Of a stretch of 64,000 nt of DNA, positions 34,514 through 42,839 are shown piece by piece (within the stretch, counting starts at the first letter, position 1; every line of letters starts with the position of its first letter). A program made the translations under genes and the position numbers. This DNA is from Nocardioides baculatus. Lineage in GTDB: Bacteria; Actinomycetota; Actinomycetes; Propionibacteriales; Nocardioidaceae. The notes beneath the pieces are model-generated. The model did no database searches, had not been told where the DNA came from, and saw nothing but the letters and a program-made list of their open reading frames with translations. Location of the stretch: assembly GCF_016735675.1 (NCBI RefSeq), contig NZ_JAERSG010000001.1, forward strand, positions 744,001 through 808,000, written 5' to 3'.

Positions 34514-36186
34514 AGCGGTTTCGTCTGGTCGTGATCTCTGGGCAGGTCGGTGCCGGAAAGTCGACACTGGCTCGTGGTTTGTCGGCGCATTACAGCGCCC
34601 GCCACGTACGCACACGAGAACTGCTGGCCCTAGCCGCGAAAGCACGCGGCCAGAAACTCCCTCTTGAGAGAGCAGCGCTACAGCGCTTTGGTGCGCAGCT
34701 CGACCGCGAGACCGCAGGACGGTGGGTGGCAGACGCGATCGCCGCCACAGTCTCGGGCGCTGCTGCCAAACCTGGTTTGAAGCAGCCTCATGTGTCCGAG
34801 GTTCTCGACGACCTACTGGTCGTGGACTCAGTTCGGATCCACTCACAGATCGACGCCTTAAGAGAGGCGTTCGGTGGCGCCGTGGTCCACGTCCACCTCT
34901 TCTCCTCGACCACCGTCCTGGCCAGAAGGTATTCTGAACGTCTCAACTCCGGAATCGCAGAACTGAAGTCCTATGACGACGTCGCATCCGACCCCACCGA
35001 AGCCGGCGTAGGCGACCTAAAGGACGACGCAGACGTTGCCATCGACACCGAACGCAGCAACGAACGCGACGTCCTCATCCGCGCCGCCGCAGCACTCGCC
35101 CTCCTTCCCCCAGCCGATCAACGTCTAGTCGACGTACTCATTGGAGGGCAGTACGGAAGCGAGGGCAAAGGCAATATCGCCTTCTACTTGGCGCGTGAGT
35201 ACGACGTCCTGATGCGCGTGGGCGGGCCGAACGCAGGCCACACGGTTCCCATGCCCAGCCCGTACACCCACAGGCTTCTTCCCTCGGGAACCCTCGCGAA
35301 CGGCGACGCCAAACTAGTCATTGGACCTGGCGCCACCCTCGATGTGTCCCTTCTGCAAGAGGAGATTGCGTTCTGTCAGATTGAGGCCGAGAGGCTCTCC
35401 ATTGACCCGCAAGCCATGATCATCGAACCCGCTGACCGTGAGTTCGAAAGGACCATCGTGGCTGACATTGCCTCAACGGGAAAGGGGGGTGGGGCAGCGG
35501 CGGCCCGGCGAATTCTGGGGCGAAGTGCGGCAGCGGTTGACACACCCGTCCGGCTCGCCCGCGATGCGCCTGAACTTGCCCCGTACCTCGAACCGACCCG
35601 CAATGTCCTCAGCGAGACCTTCAGAGGTAACAGACGCGTCCTCCTCGAAGGGACCCAGGGAACGGCCCTAAGCCTGTACCACGGTCACTACCCGCATGTG
35701 ACCAGCCGCGACACCACCACCTCCGGGACCCTTGCTGAGTCGGGGATCGGGCCCAGGCGGCTTCGTCGCGTCATCCTCGTAATCCGCACCTATCCGATCC
35801 GCGTTCAGAACCCGGACCGTGACGGCACGACCTCCGGATACATGTCTCAGGAGATCACCTATGAAGAACTCGCTGATCGATCGGGGATCCCCCTCGCAGA
35901 ACTCCTCGAGACCGAGAAGGGCTCGGTCAGTGGAAGACAACGGCGCGTCGCCGAGTTCGACTGGGACCTCCTGCGGACCAGCGTCGAACTGAACGGTGCC
36001 ACCGACATCGCTCTCACGTTCGCCGACTACATCAGCGTGAAGAACCGTCAAGCCCAGCGGTACGACCAATTGACGCCCGACACGATCCAGTTCATCGAAG
36101 AGGTAGAACGGGTTTCCGGGGTTCCCGTAAGTCTGATCACCACCCGCTTCGACATCAGAAGTGTCATTGATCGCCGACGATGGTGA
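34510..36186 (+). CDS. P-loop nucleotide kinase fused to PurZ-like adenylosuccinate synthetase
   Basis: A 558-residue fusion. Residues 1-195 are a P-loop kinase-like domain with Walker A GQVGAGKST (11-19) and a Walker B-like LLVVDS near 102. Residues 205-558 are an adenylosuccinate synthetase: GGQYGSEGKG (212-221), GGPNAGHTV with His244, EGTQGT (380-385), SGRQRR (474-479). In PurA the P-loop Asp is catalytic. Here it is Ser217, as in phage PurZ, which converts dGMP and aspartate to N6-succino-2-amino-dAMP. The guanine-recognition Lys of TKLD is replaced (TFAD, Phe504), suggesting ATP rather than GTP use. It is coupled to the upstream peptidase-macrodomain gene. Confidence 0.8.
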   Translation: MKRFRLVVISGQVGAGKSTLARGLSAHYSARHVRTRELLALAAKARGQKLPLERAALQRFGAQLDRETAGRWVADAIAATVSGAAAKPGLKQPHVSEVLDDLLVVDSVRIHSQIDALREAFGGAVVHVHLFSSTTVLARRYSERLNSGIAELKSYDDVASDPTEAGVGDLKDDADVAIDTERSNERDVLIRAAAALALLPPADQRLVDVLIGGQYGSEGKGNIAFYLAREYDVLMRVGGPNAGHTVPMPSPYTHRLLPSGTLANGDAKLVIGPGATLDVSLLQEEIAFCQIEAERLSIDPQAMIIEPADREFERTIVADIASTGKGGGAAAARRILGRSAAAVDTPVRLARDAPELAPYLEPTRNVLSETFRGNRRVLLEGTQGTALSLYHGHYPHVTSRDTTTSGTLAESGIGPRRLRRVILVIRTYPIRVQNPDRDGTTSGYMSQEITYEELADRSGIPLAELLETEKGSVSGRQRRVAEFDWDLLRTSVELNGATDIALTFADYISVKNRQAQRYDQLTPDTIQFIEEVERVSGVPVSLITTRFDIRSVIDRRRW

Positions 36187-36292
36187 ATTTTGGTCCATAT
36201 TGCTTAACCAGCACACGACCAAATATCAGTTAGCAATAGTGATCGCTGCATGGCACCTCTAGGAATAGACAAGTTAGTTCAAGGAAGGAAAC

Positions 36293-36985
36293 ATGGACCT
36301 CGGCGTTCTTCTAAGCAACTACCCGCGGCTGTTCCACATGGCCGAAGCCGGCAGTTGGGAAGCCATTCAAAGAATCGGGTTAAAGACCACAGCTCAACTT
36401 GTTCATGAATGCACTGTCGACTCCACAATTGCGAACCAGATCCTGCACGAACGCCGCTCGCACGGGTTCAGATTGCAACATCCGGTTGTCGGCGACGTGG
36501 TCATTCGAGATCAGGGGCCGTTAAAACTCCACAACCTTGAACCGAGCTTGATTGACGTGACCGTCGCGGAGTGGCTGCACATCCTTAACTCTCGGGTGTT
36601 CTTCTGGCTTGACGAACGGCGGCTTAATCGACTTCTCCAGGCTCGCCTCTACCGCGACATCCCTCATGACGTCCTCGTCATAGACACCGAGAGACTCGTC
36701 GCAACGCACCTAGCGAAGGTTAGGTTGTCACCCATGAACACGGGTGCAACCATCTTCCCGGGTGCACCCGCTCGAGGCACCCAGACCTTCACCGCCATCG
36801 ATGCCTTCCCCTTTCAGGAGCGAAGGAAGGGGCGTGCGCTCGAAGACGTCGTCGTAGAACTCTCTGTACTTGACGGTGTTCCAGATGTCGCCGAATACGT
36901 CATCGAAGTACAGCGTCGTGTGGGCTCGGAGATTCGGGACGTGATCTACCAGCGCAACTCGCGAGGCCGCTTTCGGCACTCTTGA
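36293..36985 (+). CDS. DUF7002-family protein (possible ADP-ribosyltransferase-like)
   Basis: A 230-residue protein with the DUF7002 hallmarks NYPRLFHMAEAGSWEAIQRIGL at the N-terminus, HPVVGDVVIRDQGPL, EWLHILNSRVFFWLDERRL, YRDIPHDVLVIDT and RLSPMNTGAT. The H-M-x(6)-I-x(2)-x-G-L start resembles DarT-type ADP-ribosyltransferases. That link is my inference and no activity is established. It has a strong AAGGAAGGAAA ribosome site and its own AT-rich leader 107 bp after the kinase-PurZ gene. The macrodomain protein two genes upstream could be a reversing partner. Confidence 0.65.
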   Translation: MDLGVLLSNYPRLFHMAEAGSWEAIQRIGLKTTAQLVHECTVDSTIANQILHERRSHGFRLQHPVVGDVVIRDQGPLKLHNLEPSLIDVTVAEWLHILNSRVFFWLDERRLNRLLQARLYRDIPHDVLVIDTERLVATHLAKVRLSPMNTGATIFPGAPARGTQTFTAIDAFPFQERRKGRALEDVVVELSVLDGVPDVAEYVIEVQRRVGSEIRDVIYQRNSRGRFRHS

Positions 36986-37311
36986 GCAGTCATAGGATCG
37001 TCTGCGATCAGACGCATCCGCCCCGCTAATGCCATTTGGTCAAGCTCCTGACCGGGCCAGCTCCTCCAACCGAGCCGGGTCCGGTGGCCGCGAGCGAAGA
37101 GGCCGCAGCAACGCAGGAAGCCAGTCATCCGGGACTACGCCCGCACTCACAAACGCGGAGCCCGGCACCGTTAGGCTGCGTTGGCAATCCTCGCAGTCCG
37201 TCCGCCGCCTTACCGCCGCGCAGTGGCTGGCGCGAACCCCGCGAGAGCGCATGCAGACGACAGATAGGGCGATTCCAGCGTCAGCTCCCCCACGTATCTG
37301 CCAGCGGTGCC
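36986..37311. other. Intergenic gap between convergent island genes
   Basis: No supported gene. A CGTCTG-CGAT-CAGACG hairpin just after the DUF7002 stop may terminate that transcript. The remainder has open frames but no motif, ribosome site or consistent codon bias. It may hold decayed sequence. Confidence 0.45.
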
Positions 37312-38316
37312 CTAGCTGCCCGCGTTCGTCCGACGCTGGGCCCCGTACTCCGAACGGACGGACTCGTAATGCTCGTCCGAGAGCGACGCCAAGTAGGAAA
37401 GCGCATCGCCGGACCAGACGTGAGTCGCGCCGTTGCTGTGCTTCCAGGCGTACTTAGCGTTCTCACGCAGCGACTCCTTCCAGCAAATTGCCTGGATGTC
37501 GTAGCTCGAGAGGTCCCGTCCGTTTCGCTTCATATTCACCTTGTTGAGTAGCTCGGTGGCGCTGTACGGGTGGGTCTGATTCGGATCGGTCTTGCGGACG
37601 ACCACCTGCCCATCCGCCGTCGGCGACACTGCCACCACGAGGTCCGCGCTCGACATCTTCTTCACCGACTGCATGTTGATGTCGTAGACCGTCGCGACTC
37701 GCGACATATCACCGCTCGAGTTCTCCGCAGCGTCCATCAGCTTGCGCAGCTCATTGATGAACTCCTCGACCTCCACCACCATCGTGGCGTTGCGGTCGAC
37801 CTTCATGAACTGCACGGCGTCGGACGGCGCGGTTGCACCGAGTGGCAGCAGCTGCCACGTCATTGAGTCGGCCAGGTCCTTCTTGAACTTGGCAAGCATG
37901 AAGTCCCGGTAGTTCAGGACGTTCTGCTGCAGGAAGGGGTAGATGACCGCGGCGAGTCCTTGCGCGTTGTAAAGATGGATCGCACGGTCGCGGTACTCGG
38001 TGAGCGCCTTGATATTCGCAGTTACGGCGGGTCCGTCGACGCCGGCCGGCCACAAATCGCTGGCGCTGACTCTCCCAAGGGCGTCGTCTATCCCGATGGA
38101 TCGGTAGCGCTCGCCGCGCTGCTTAGGATAGAAGATCGAGCGGTTCTTCTGCCGCAGGGTCGCCTTGAGCGCCAGCTCCCAAGAGTTCACGACGAGCATC
38201 ACGGTTACCTCGTCGCGGTAGGTCATCTGCGGCTTGTTATAGACCTCTACCGCGGACAGCATCGCCGCGAGCGAGTTATCGGCGAGACGCTTGATTGAGA
38301 CGTATGGCGCGCCCAC
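37312..38316 (-). CDS. DUF3644-domain protein
   Basis: A 334-residue mostly helical soluble protein. The N-terminal 120 residues match DUF3644: LAAMLSAVEVYNKPQMTYRDEVTVMLVVNSWELALKATL, and later YRDRAIHLYN. This is the pattern of a family met in accessory and defence-type regions and reminiscent of HEPN-like helical domains, although the catalytic R-x(4-6)-H is only suggested by RDRAIH near 130. The C-terminal domain is unknown. The GTG start has an AGGGGAA ribosome site. It lies at the right end of the island. Confidence 0.68.
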   Translation of the reverse strand: MGAPYVSIKRLADNSLAAMLSAVEVYNKPQMTYRDEVTVMLVVNSWELALKATLRQKNRSIFYPKQRGERYRSIGIDDALGRVSASDLWPAGVDGPAVTANIKALTEYRDRAIHLYNAQGLAAVIYPFLQQNVLNYRDFMLAKFKKDLADSMTWQLLPLGATAPSDAVQFMKVDRNATMVVEVEEFINELRKLMDAAENSSGDMSRVATVYDINMQSVKKMSSADLVVAVSPTADGQVVVRKTDPNQTHPYSATELLNKVNMKRNGRDLSSYDIQAICWKESLRENAKYAWKHSNGATHVWSGDALSYLASLSDEHYESVRSEYGAQRRTNAGS

Positions 38317-38478
38317 TGTGCTGATTCCCCTCGTTTGTTGGAGTCCACACTCTGCACCTGGCCACCTAGAACGTCGCGATCCCAGGCCGGAGCATCGCGT
38401 CATTCCACCGCAATGCCCCAGTCCACCTATGTGCATGCGTGTACTGGTTCTCCGCGCGCGCACGATCGCGAGAGAGGC

Positions 38479-39069
38479 TCAGGCGCTCGTGTGCAGCTCA
38501 GCGTCCGGCGCTGTGGTCCGCCACGAGGTGAAGTGGACGGTGAGCCCGGCGCGGGTCGGTGCGCAGCAGAACGGTCCTGCCGTCACCGGTGCGGCCGCAT
38601 CGAGTGGTGCGACGCGGACGAGGCGCCACGGTTCGTCGTCGACCCGCGCACGCACGGTGAGGGAGTTGCCCGACCAGCTGCCGCGGATGGTCACCAACCG
38701 CCCTGACCAGTCCGGGACGGGGGACAGGGACCAGTCCGACATTCCCCTGGTCACCACGGCGCCGAGGCTCTCCTCCCCGTCGCTCAGCTCGACGCCGGCC
38801 TTGATCCACGTCTCGTCGTCGACCTTCACGAAGATGCCGGCTTGGTCGAACTGCTCGGCGAAGTCGAGGCGGAACTGCACCTCGATCGCGGACTCGGGCT
38901 CGAACGGTGCCAGGAGCGCGTGCTCGGAGGAGTGGATGAATTCGTAGGACGTGATCCGCCAGGCGTCGCTCCCTTCACAGGCAGTGACGTGCAGGCCAGT
39001 GCCGTCGGTCACGACGTCGGCGGGGTCGTTCGTCCACACTCCGTCGCTCCACGGAACGGTGTCGATCAT
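38479..39069 (-). CDS. DUF1349 (regulation of enolase-like) protein
   Basis: A 196-residue beta-sandwich protein of DUF1349. The core FIHSSEHALLAPFEPESAIEVQFRLDF, QAGIFVKVDDETWIKAGVELSDGEESLGAVVT and GPFCCAPTRAGLTVHF matches concanavalin-like family members such as yeast Ree1-type proteins, presumed to bind a carbohydrate. There is no signal peptide. It lies 12 bp after the Gly-rich membrane protein gene and is probably the last gene of the FGE transcript. It marks the return to host codon use. Confidence 0.75.
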   Translation of the reverse strand: MIDTVPWSDGVWTNDPADVVTDGTGLHVTACEGSDAWRITSYEFIHSSEHALLAPFEPESAIEVQFRLDFAEQFDQAGIFVKVDDETWIKAGVELSDGEESLGAVVTRGMSDWSLSPVPDWSGRLVTIRGSWSGNSLTVRARVDDEPWRLVRVAPLDAAAPVTAGPFCCAPTRAGLTVHFTSWRTTAPDAELHTSA

Positions 39070-39081
39070 GGTCGCCCGCGC

Positions 39082-39891
39082 TCAGAAGCCACCGAAGTCG
39101 AAGCCGCCGCCGTCGAAGCCCCCACCATCGCCGCCACCGCCGTCGTACCCACCGCCGTCACCGCCGTCCGAGCCGCCGCCGTCGCCACCACCGCCGCCGT
39201 CTCCGCCCCCGTCGCCACCGTCGTAGCCGGACCCGAAGTCGCTGAACATCATCCCGCCCATGAACATCCACGTCATAGGGCCGAAGGCGCCGAAGTAGCC
39301 GGCGGCGTAGGGCTCGTACGCGCGACCGCCCTGGTAGTAGGGGACGCGCTGGGCGCCGACCATCACCTTGCGGACGTCCGGCTCGGCGCCGGCGTTGACG
39401 CGCTCGACGTCGAGGGCGCACGCGGGCACGTCCCGCTCGATGCCGTCCGGCGGGACGAAGAGGACGTCGGCGACGGACGGTCCGTGGCGCGGGTCGAAGA
39501 AGCACGGCGGTCGTCGGGTGGGCAGCGCCCGTCCCTCGACCCGGGCGCGCACGCATGCGATGGCGTACCGGCCGTCCTCGACGATCGAGGTGACGTGCCG
39601 GATGTCCTCGGGCTTCGTGATGGAGTCACCCGCGGTCTTGGCCGACTCGTAGGTGTCGAGCGCGCGCTGGTAGTCGGCGTTGGCGCCGGCGTCGAGCTCG
39701 TGCCCGCTCAGCTCGTAGTCGAGCTCCTGCAGGTCGACACCGAAGGCGGTGATGTCCTCGAACGCCAGCTTCTTGACCGGTGCGAGCTCGTCCTCGCGCC
39801 GCCGCAGCTCACCTGCCTTGCTGCGACGGCTCGCGACGACCGCGACGGCGCCGAGCACTCCGAGGACCACCAGCAGCAGGATCGTCTCCAT
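39082..39891 (-). CDS. Membrane-anchored protein with Gly/Asp-rich C-terminal tail
   Basis: A 269-residue protein with one N-terminal membrane helix (ILLLVVLGVLGAVAVVA). A soluble middle region (30-210) contains VKKLAFEDITAFGVDLQEL and an Ala/Asp-rich helical part typical of proteins annotated only as hypothetical in actinobacteria. The last 50 residues are GGDGGG-type repeats ending in GGF. The tail explains the highly repetitive DNA near 39100-39230. It lies 32 bp downstream of the FGE gene. The role is unknown. Confidence 0.65.
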   Translation of the reverse strand: METILLLVVLGVLGAVAVVASRRSKAGELRRREDELAPVKKLAFEDITAFGVDLQELDYELSGHELDAGANADYQRALDTYESAKTAGDSITKPEDIRHVTSIVEDGRYAIACVRARVEGRALPTRRPPCFFDPRHGPSVADVLFVPPDGIERDVPACALDVERVNAGAEPDVRKVMVGAQRVPYYQGGRAYEPYAAGYFGAFGPMTWMFMGGMMFSDFGSGYDGGDGGGDGGGGGDGGGSDGGDGGGYDGGGGDGGGFDGGGFDFGGF

Positions 39892-39923
39892 GACGAGAGC
39901 CTAGGTCGCCGTCGAAGCCGGGG

Positions 39924-40967
39924 TCACGCCTCGTCGTTGGCGCAGCGGAAGCCGATGTTGCCCGACGACGACTCGGCCGTGTTGGAGGAGCGGGCCGCGA
40001 CCCGGTAGCGGTTGCAGTAGCTGTCGTGGCAGAGGTAGGACCCGCCGCGCATCACCCGGCTGATCAGCGCCTCGTCGACGTCCGCCGGCTCCGCGGCGAC
40101 CGGGTCGACGGCGGGGGTCGCGCCCGCGCGGTCGGCGTACTCGCTCGGGCGGAACGCGTCCTGGCACCACTCCCAGACGTTGCCGACGGTGTTGAACAGC
40201 CCGTAGCCGTTGGCCTGGAAGGCCGTCACCGGCGCGGTCGTGAGGTAGCCGTCCTCGAGCGTGTTGCGGCGAGGGAACTCGCCCTGCCAGATGTTGCAGC
40301 GCCACCGTCCGCCACTGCCGAGCTCGTCGCCCCACGGGTAGCGGGCGCGGTCGAGCCCGCCGCGCGCCGCGTGCTCCCACTCCGCCTCCGTCGGCAGCCG
40401 CTTGCCGGCCCAGCGGCAGTAGGCCTGCGCGTCGCGCCACGAGACGTGGACGACGGGGTGGTTCTGCAGGTCCGCGATGCCCGAGCGGGGGCCGGCGGGG
40501 TGCCGCCAGTCCGCGCCACGGACCGCCAGCCACCACGGCACGCCGGCGGCGCTCTGCAGGACGTCGGCCGGCGCCGCGTCGACCGCGAGGTGGAAGACCG
40601 CGGAGACGCCGTCGCGCTCGGCGTCGGTGACGTGGTCCGTCGCCTTCACGAAGGTGGCGAACTGCGCGTTGGTCACGGCCTTGGCGTCGATGAGGTGGGC
40701 CGACAGCTGCACCTCGTGGACCGGCAGCTCGCCGTCCGCGGCGTAGCCGTCGCCGTGGCTGTCACCCATCCAGAACGTGCCCGCGGGGACGCGCACCTGG
40801 CCGCGCGTGCTCCGCTGGCCGCGGGGGACGGCGGGGGCGTCTGGCGCGGCAGACCGATCGGCGGTCGGAGCGCAGCAGGAGCCGGCGTGCTCCGACGGTG
40901 GTGTCGCCGACTCGTGAGCCTCGACCAACGGGAGCAGCGGACGGCTCACATCGTGGCGGGTCGTCAT
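39924..40967 (-). CDS. Formylglycine-generating enzyme (sulfatase-modifying factor)
   Basis: A 347-residue SUMF1/FGE-family protein: RVPAGTFWMGD, KAVTNAQFATFV, HPVVHVSWRDAQAYCRWAGKRLPTEAEWEHAARGG, NVWEWCQD and the copper-binding C-terminal RGGSYLCHDSYCNRYRVAAR with both active-site cysteines. It oxidises the Cys of the sulfatase motif C-x-P-x-R to formylglycine. The divergently transcribed neighbour is a sulfatase with that motif. An N-terminal Cys/Ala-rich stretch of 50 residues precedes the catalytic fold. Confidence 0.9.
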   Translation of the reverse strand: MTTRHDVSRPLLPLVEAHESATPPSEHAGSCCAPTADRSAAPDAPAVPRGQRSTRGQVRVPAGTFWMGDSHGDGYAADGELPVHEVQLSAHLIDAKAVTNAQFATFVKATDHVTDAERDGVSAVFHLAVDAAPADVLQSAAGVPWWLAVRGADWRHPAGPRSGIADLQNHPVVHVSWRDAQAYCRWAGKRLPTEAEWEHAARGGLDRARYPWGDELGSGGRWRCNIWQGEFPRRNTLEDGYLTTAPVTAFQANGYGLFNTVGNVWEWCQDAFRPSEYADRAGATPAVDPVAAEPADVDEALISRVMRGGSYLCHDSYCNRYRVAARSSNTAESSSGNIGFRCANDEA

Positions 40968-41057
40968 GGGCCCAACCTATCTGACTACAGTAAGTGCACC
41001 GAAGAACTACAGATAGTCCTCGAGCTGTCACCCACCCCTGCAGAAGGAACCTCTCGA

Positions 41058-42776
41058 ATGCCCTCTCGGAAGTTGATCACCGCGATCGCCACTCCGGCCG
41101 TCCTCACCCTGGCCAGTGTCGCGCCCGCCCTCAGCACCACCCCGGCGAGCACCGCCGCCGCGCCGACCCAGGCGCCCCGCCCCAACATCGTCTTCGTCAT
41201 GGCCGACGACCTCGGCTGGGCCGACCTGAGCACCGGCCTCACCAACGGCGGCTACGGCAACGACTACAACGAGACGCCGCGGATCGACCAACTCGCCGAG
41301 GAGGGCCAGGTCTTCACCGAGGCCTACGCCTCGGTCCAGTGCAGCCCGACGCGCACGGCGCTGCACACCGGGCAGTACGCCACCCGCCCGACCAACAACG
41401 TGTACGCCGTCGGTGCCGTCACCGGTCCGGCGAGCGCCCCGCTGCGCGGCGTCACCCAGGGTCGTCTGGCAGAGGACGGCAGGACGGCCGTCCCGGTGGG
41501 CTACCAGACCCTGGGCGAGACCCTGCAGAAGGCGGGCTACGCCACGGGCTACTCCGGCAAGTTCCACGTCGCTGGCTCGGCCGAGGAGATCGTCGCCAGT
41601 CATGGCTTCGACGAGAACTGGGGCGGCAGCCAGAACTCGCACGCCACCTACTACTTCGCCACCAACGACCAGTTCAACGACTCGGTCTCGCCGTCGCTCG
41701 ACCAGTTCGCCGGTGACTACACGCAGGCCTATGTCGACGAGAACATCGCGCCCTACAGCGTGGGAGTCAGCGCCGCCCAGCTCGACGCGCTGGTCGGCAC
41801 CGACAAGCACGTGACCGACGCGCAGACCGACGCGGCGCTCGACTTCATCGACCGCAGCAAGGACGAGCCGTTCCTCGCGTGGGTGAGCGAGTTCGCCCCG
41901 CACTTCCCGGTCAACGACGCCCAGGCGCGACCCGACCTGCTCGCGAAGTACCAGGCCAAGCCGGCCGGGCAGTCCCCGGCCAAGCCGTCGTACGGCGCCC
42001 TCACCGAGGGTGTCGACCAGTCGGTCGCCCGCATCATCGACTACCTCGAGGAGACCCCCGACCCGCGCAACGGCGGCAAGCCGCTGGCCGACAACACGCT
42101 GGTCATCTTCACCTCCGACAATGGCGGCGAGGAGGACCCGGTCAACTCGGGTGCCTACAACGGGCCGCTCCGTGAGGACAAGGGCCAGATGTACGAAGGC
42201 GGTGTCCGCGTGCCGTGGATCGTGTGGAGCGAGAACCCCGCGCTGGTCCGCGGTGGGGGTCGCGCCAACGAGACGATCATCAACAGCACCGACCTCTACA
42301 CGACCCTTGCCTCCTACGCGCAGGCGCCGCTGCCGGCCGGGGTCCCGCTCGACGGCATCGACCTGAAGCCCGCCTTCAGCAAGGGCACGAAGATCAACCG
42401 CACGCACTTCCACCACCTGCCCGGCTATGTCGGCGTGCAGGGTCCCGCCTCGATGGTCCGTGACGGCAAGTGGAAGCTCTACTACACCTACACCGCCGGC
42501 ACCTTCGAGCTCTACGACCTCAGCAAGGACCTCGGCGAGACCACCAACCTCGCCCAGCAGAAGCCCGGGCTGGTCCACCAGCTCGGCGAACAGCTCATCG
42601 GCTGGCTCGACGAGACCGACGCCCCGCTCGCCACGCTCCGCGCCGGCCAGCCGACCCGCGTGATCGAGGACTTCACCGGTGAGACGTACGCCGACGGCGA
42701 GGTCACGCGCCACCGCGGTGACACCCTCACGATCGCGGCCGGCGACCCCGTGCCGTTCGTGCTGCCGACGCCGTAG
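41058..42776 (+). CDS. Secreted type I arylsulfatase
   Basis: A 572-residue exported sulfatase. A Sec signal peptide (about 35 residues) leads to NIVFVMADDLGWADLS with metal ligands Asp50 and Asp51, the formylglycine motif CSPTRTALHTG (Cys95), and TSDNGGEEDP further on for the metal-site Asp/Asn. The C-terminus holds a sulfatase-type substrate-binding domain. It cleaves sulfate esters outside the cell after Cys95 is converted by the adjacent FGE. The AAGGAA ribosome site fixes the ATG. Confidence 0.9.
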   Translation: MPSRKLITAIATPAVLTLASVAPALSTTPASTAAAPTQAPRPNIVFVMADDLGWADLSTGLTNGGYGNDYNETPRIDQLAEEGQVFTEAYASVQCSPTRTALHTGQYATRPTNNVYAVGAVTGPASAPLRGVTQGRLAEDGRTAVPVGYQTLGETLQKAGYATGYSGKFHVAGSAEEIVASHGFDENWGGSQNSHATYYFATNDQFNDSVSPSLDQFAGDYTQAYVDENIAPYSVGVSAAQLDALVGTDKHVTDAQTDAALDFIDRSKDEPFLAWVSEFAPHFPVNDAQARPDLLAKYQAKPAGQSPAKPSYGALTEGVDQSVARIIDYLEETPDPRNGGKPLADNTLVIFTSDNGGEEDPVNSGAYNGPLREDKGQMYEGGVRVPWIVWSENPALVRGGGRANETIINSTDLYTTLASYAQAPLPAGVPLDGIDLKPAFSKGTKINRTHFHHLPGYVGVQGPASMVRDGKWKLYYTYTAGTFELYDLSKDLGETTNLAQQKPGLVHQLGEQLIGWLDETDAPLATLRAGQPTRVIEDFTGETYADGEVTRHRGDTLTIAAGDPVPFVLPTP

Positions 42777-42792
42777 TCGGCTCCGGTCGTGA

Positions 42793-42828
42793 CGTCGGGC
42801 CCGGGCGCGATCCTGCCCGGGCCCGACG
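42793..42828. terminator. Hairpin between convergent sulfatase and GNAT genes
   Basis: A perfect 14-bp stem (CGTCGGGCCCGGGC) with an 8-nt loop follows the sulfatase stop. Strong GC pairing, no T-run. Confidence 0.65.
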
Positions 42829-42839
42829 CCGCGTGGCGC

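Noticed and set aside
37036..37551. Possible 171-residue plus-strand gene
   Set aside because: It overlaps the DUF3644 gene antisense, has no ribosome site or domain, and looks like a shadow frame.
39100..39240. Repetitive GCC/GTC-rich stretch that could suggest a CRISPR or microsatellite
   Set aside because: It is explained by Gly/Asp-rich codons at the end of a membrane protein; no spacers or fixed repeat unit.
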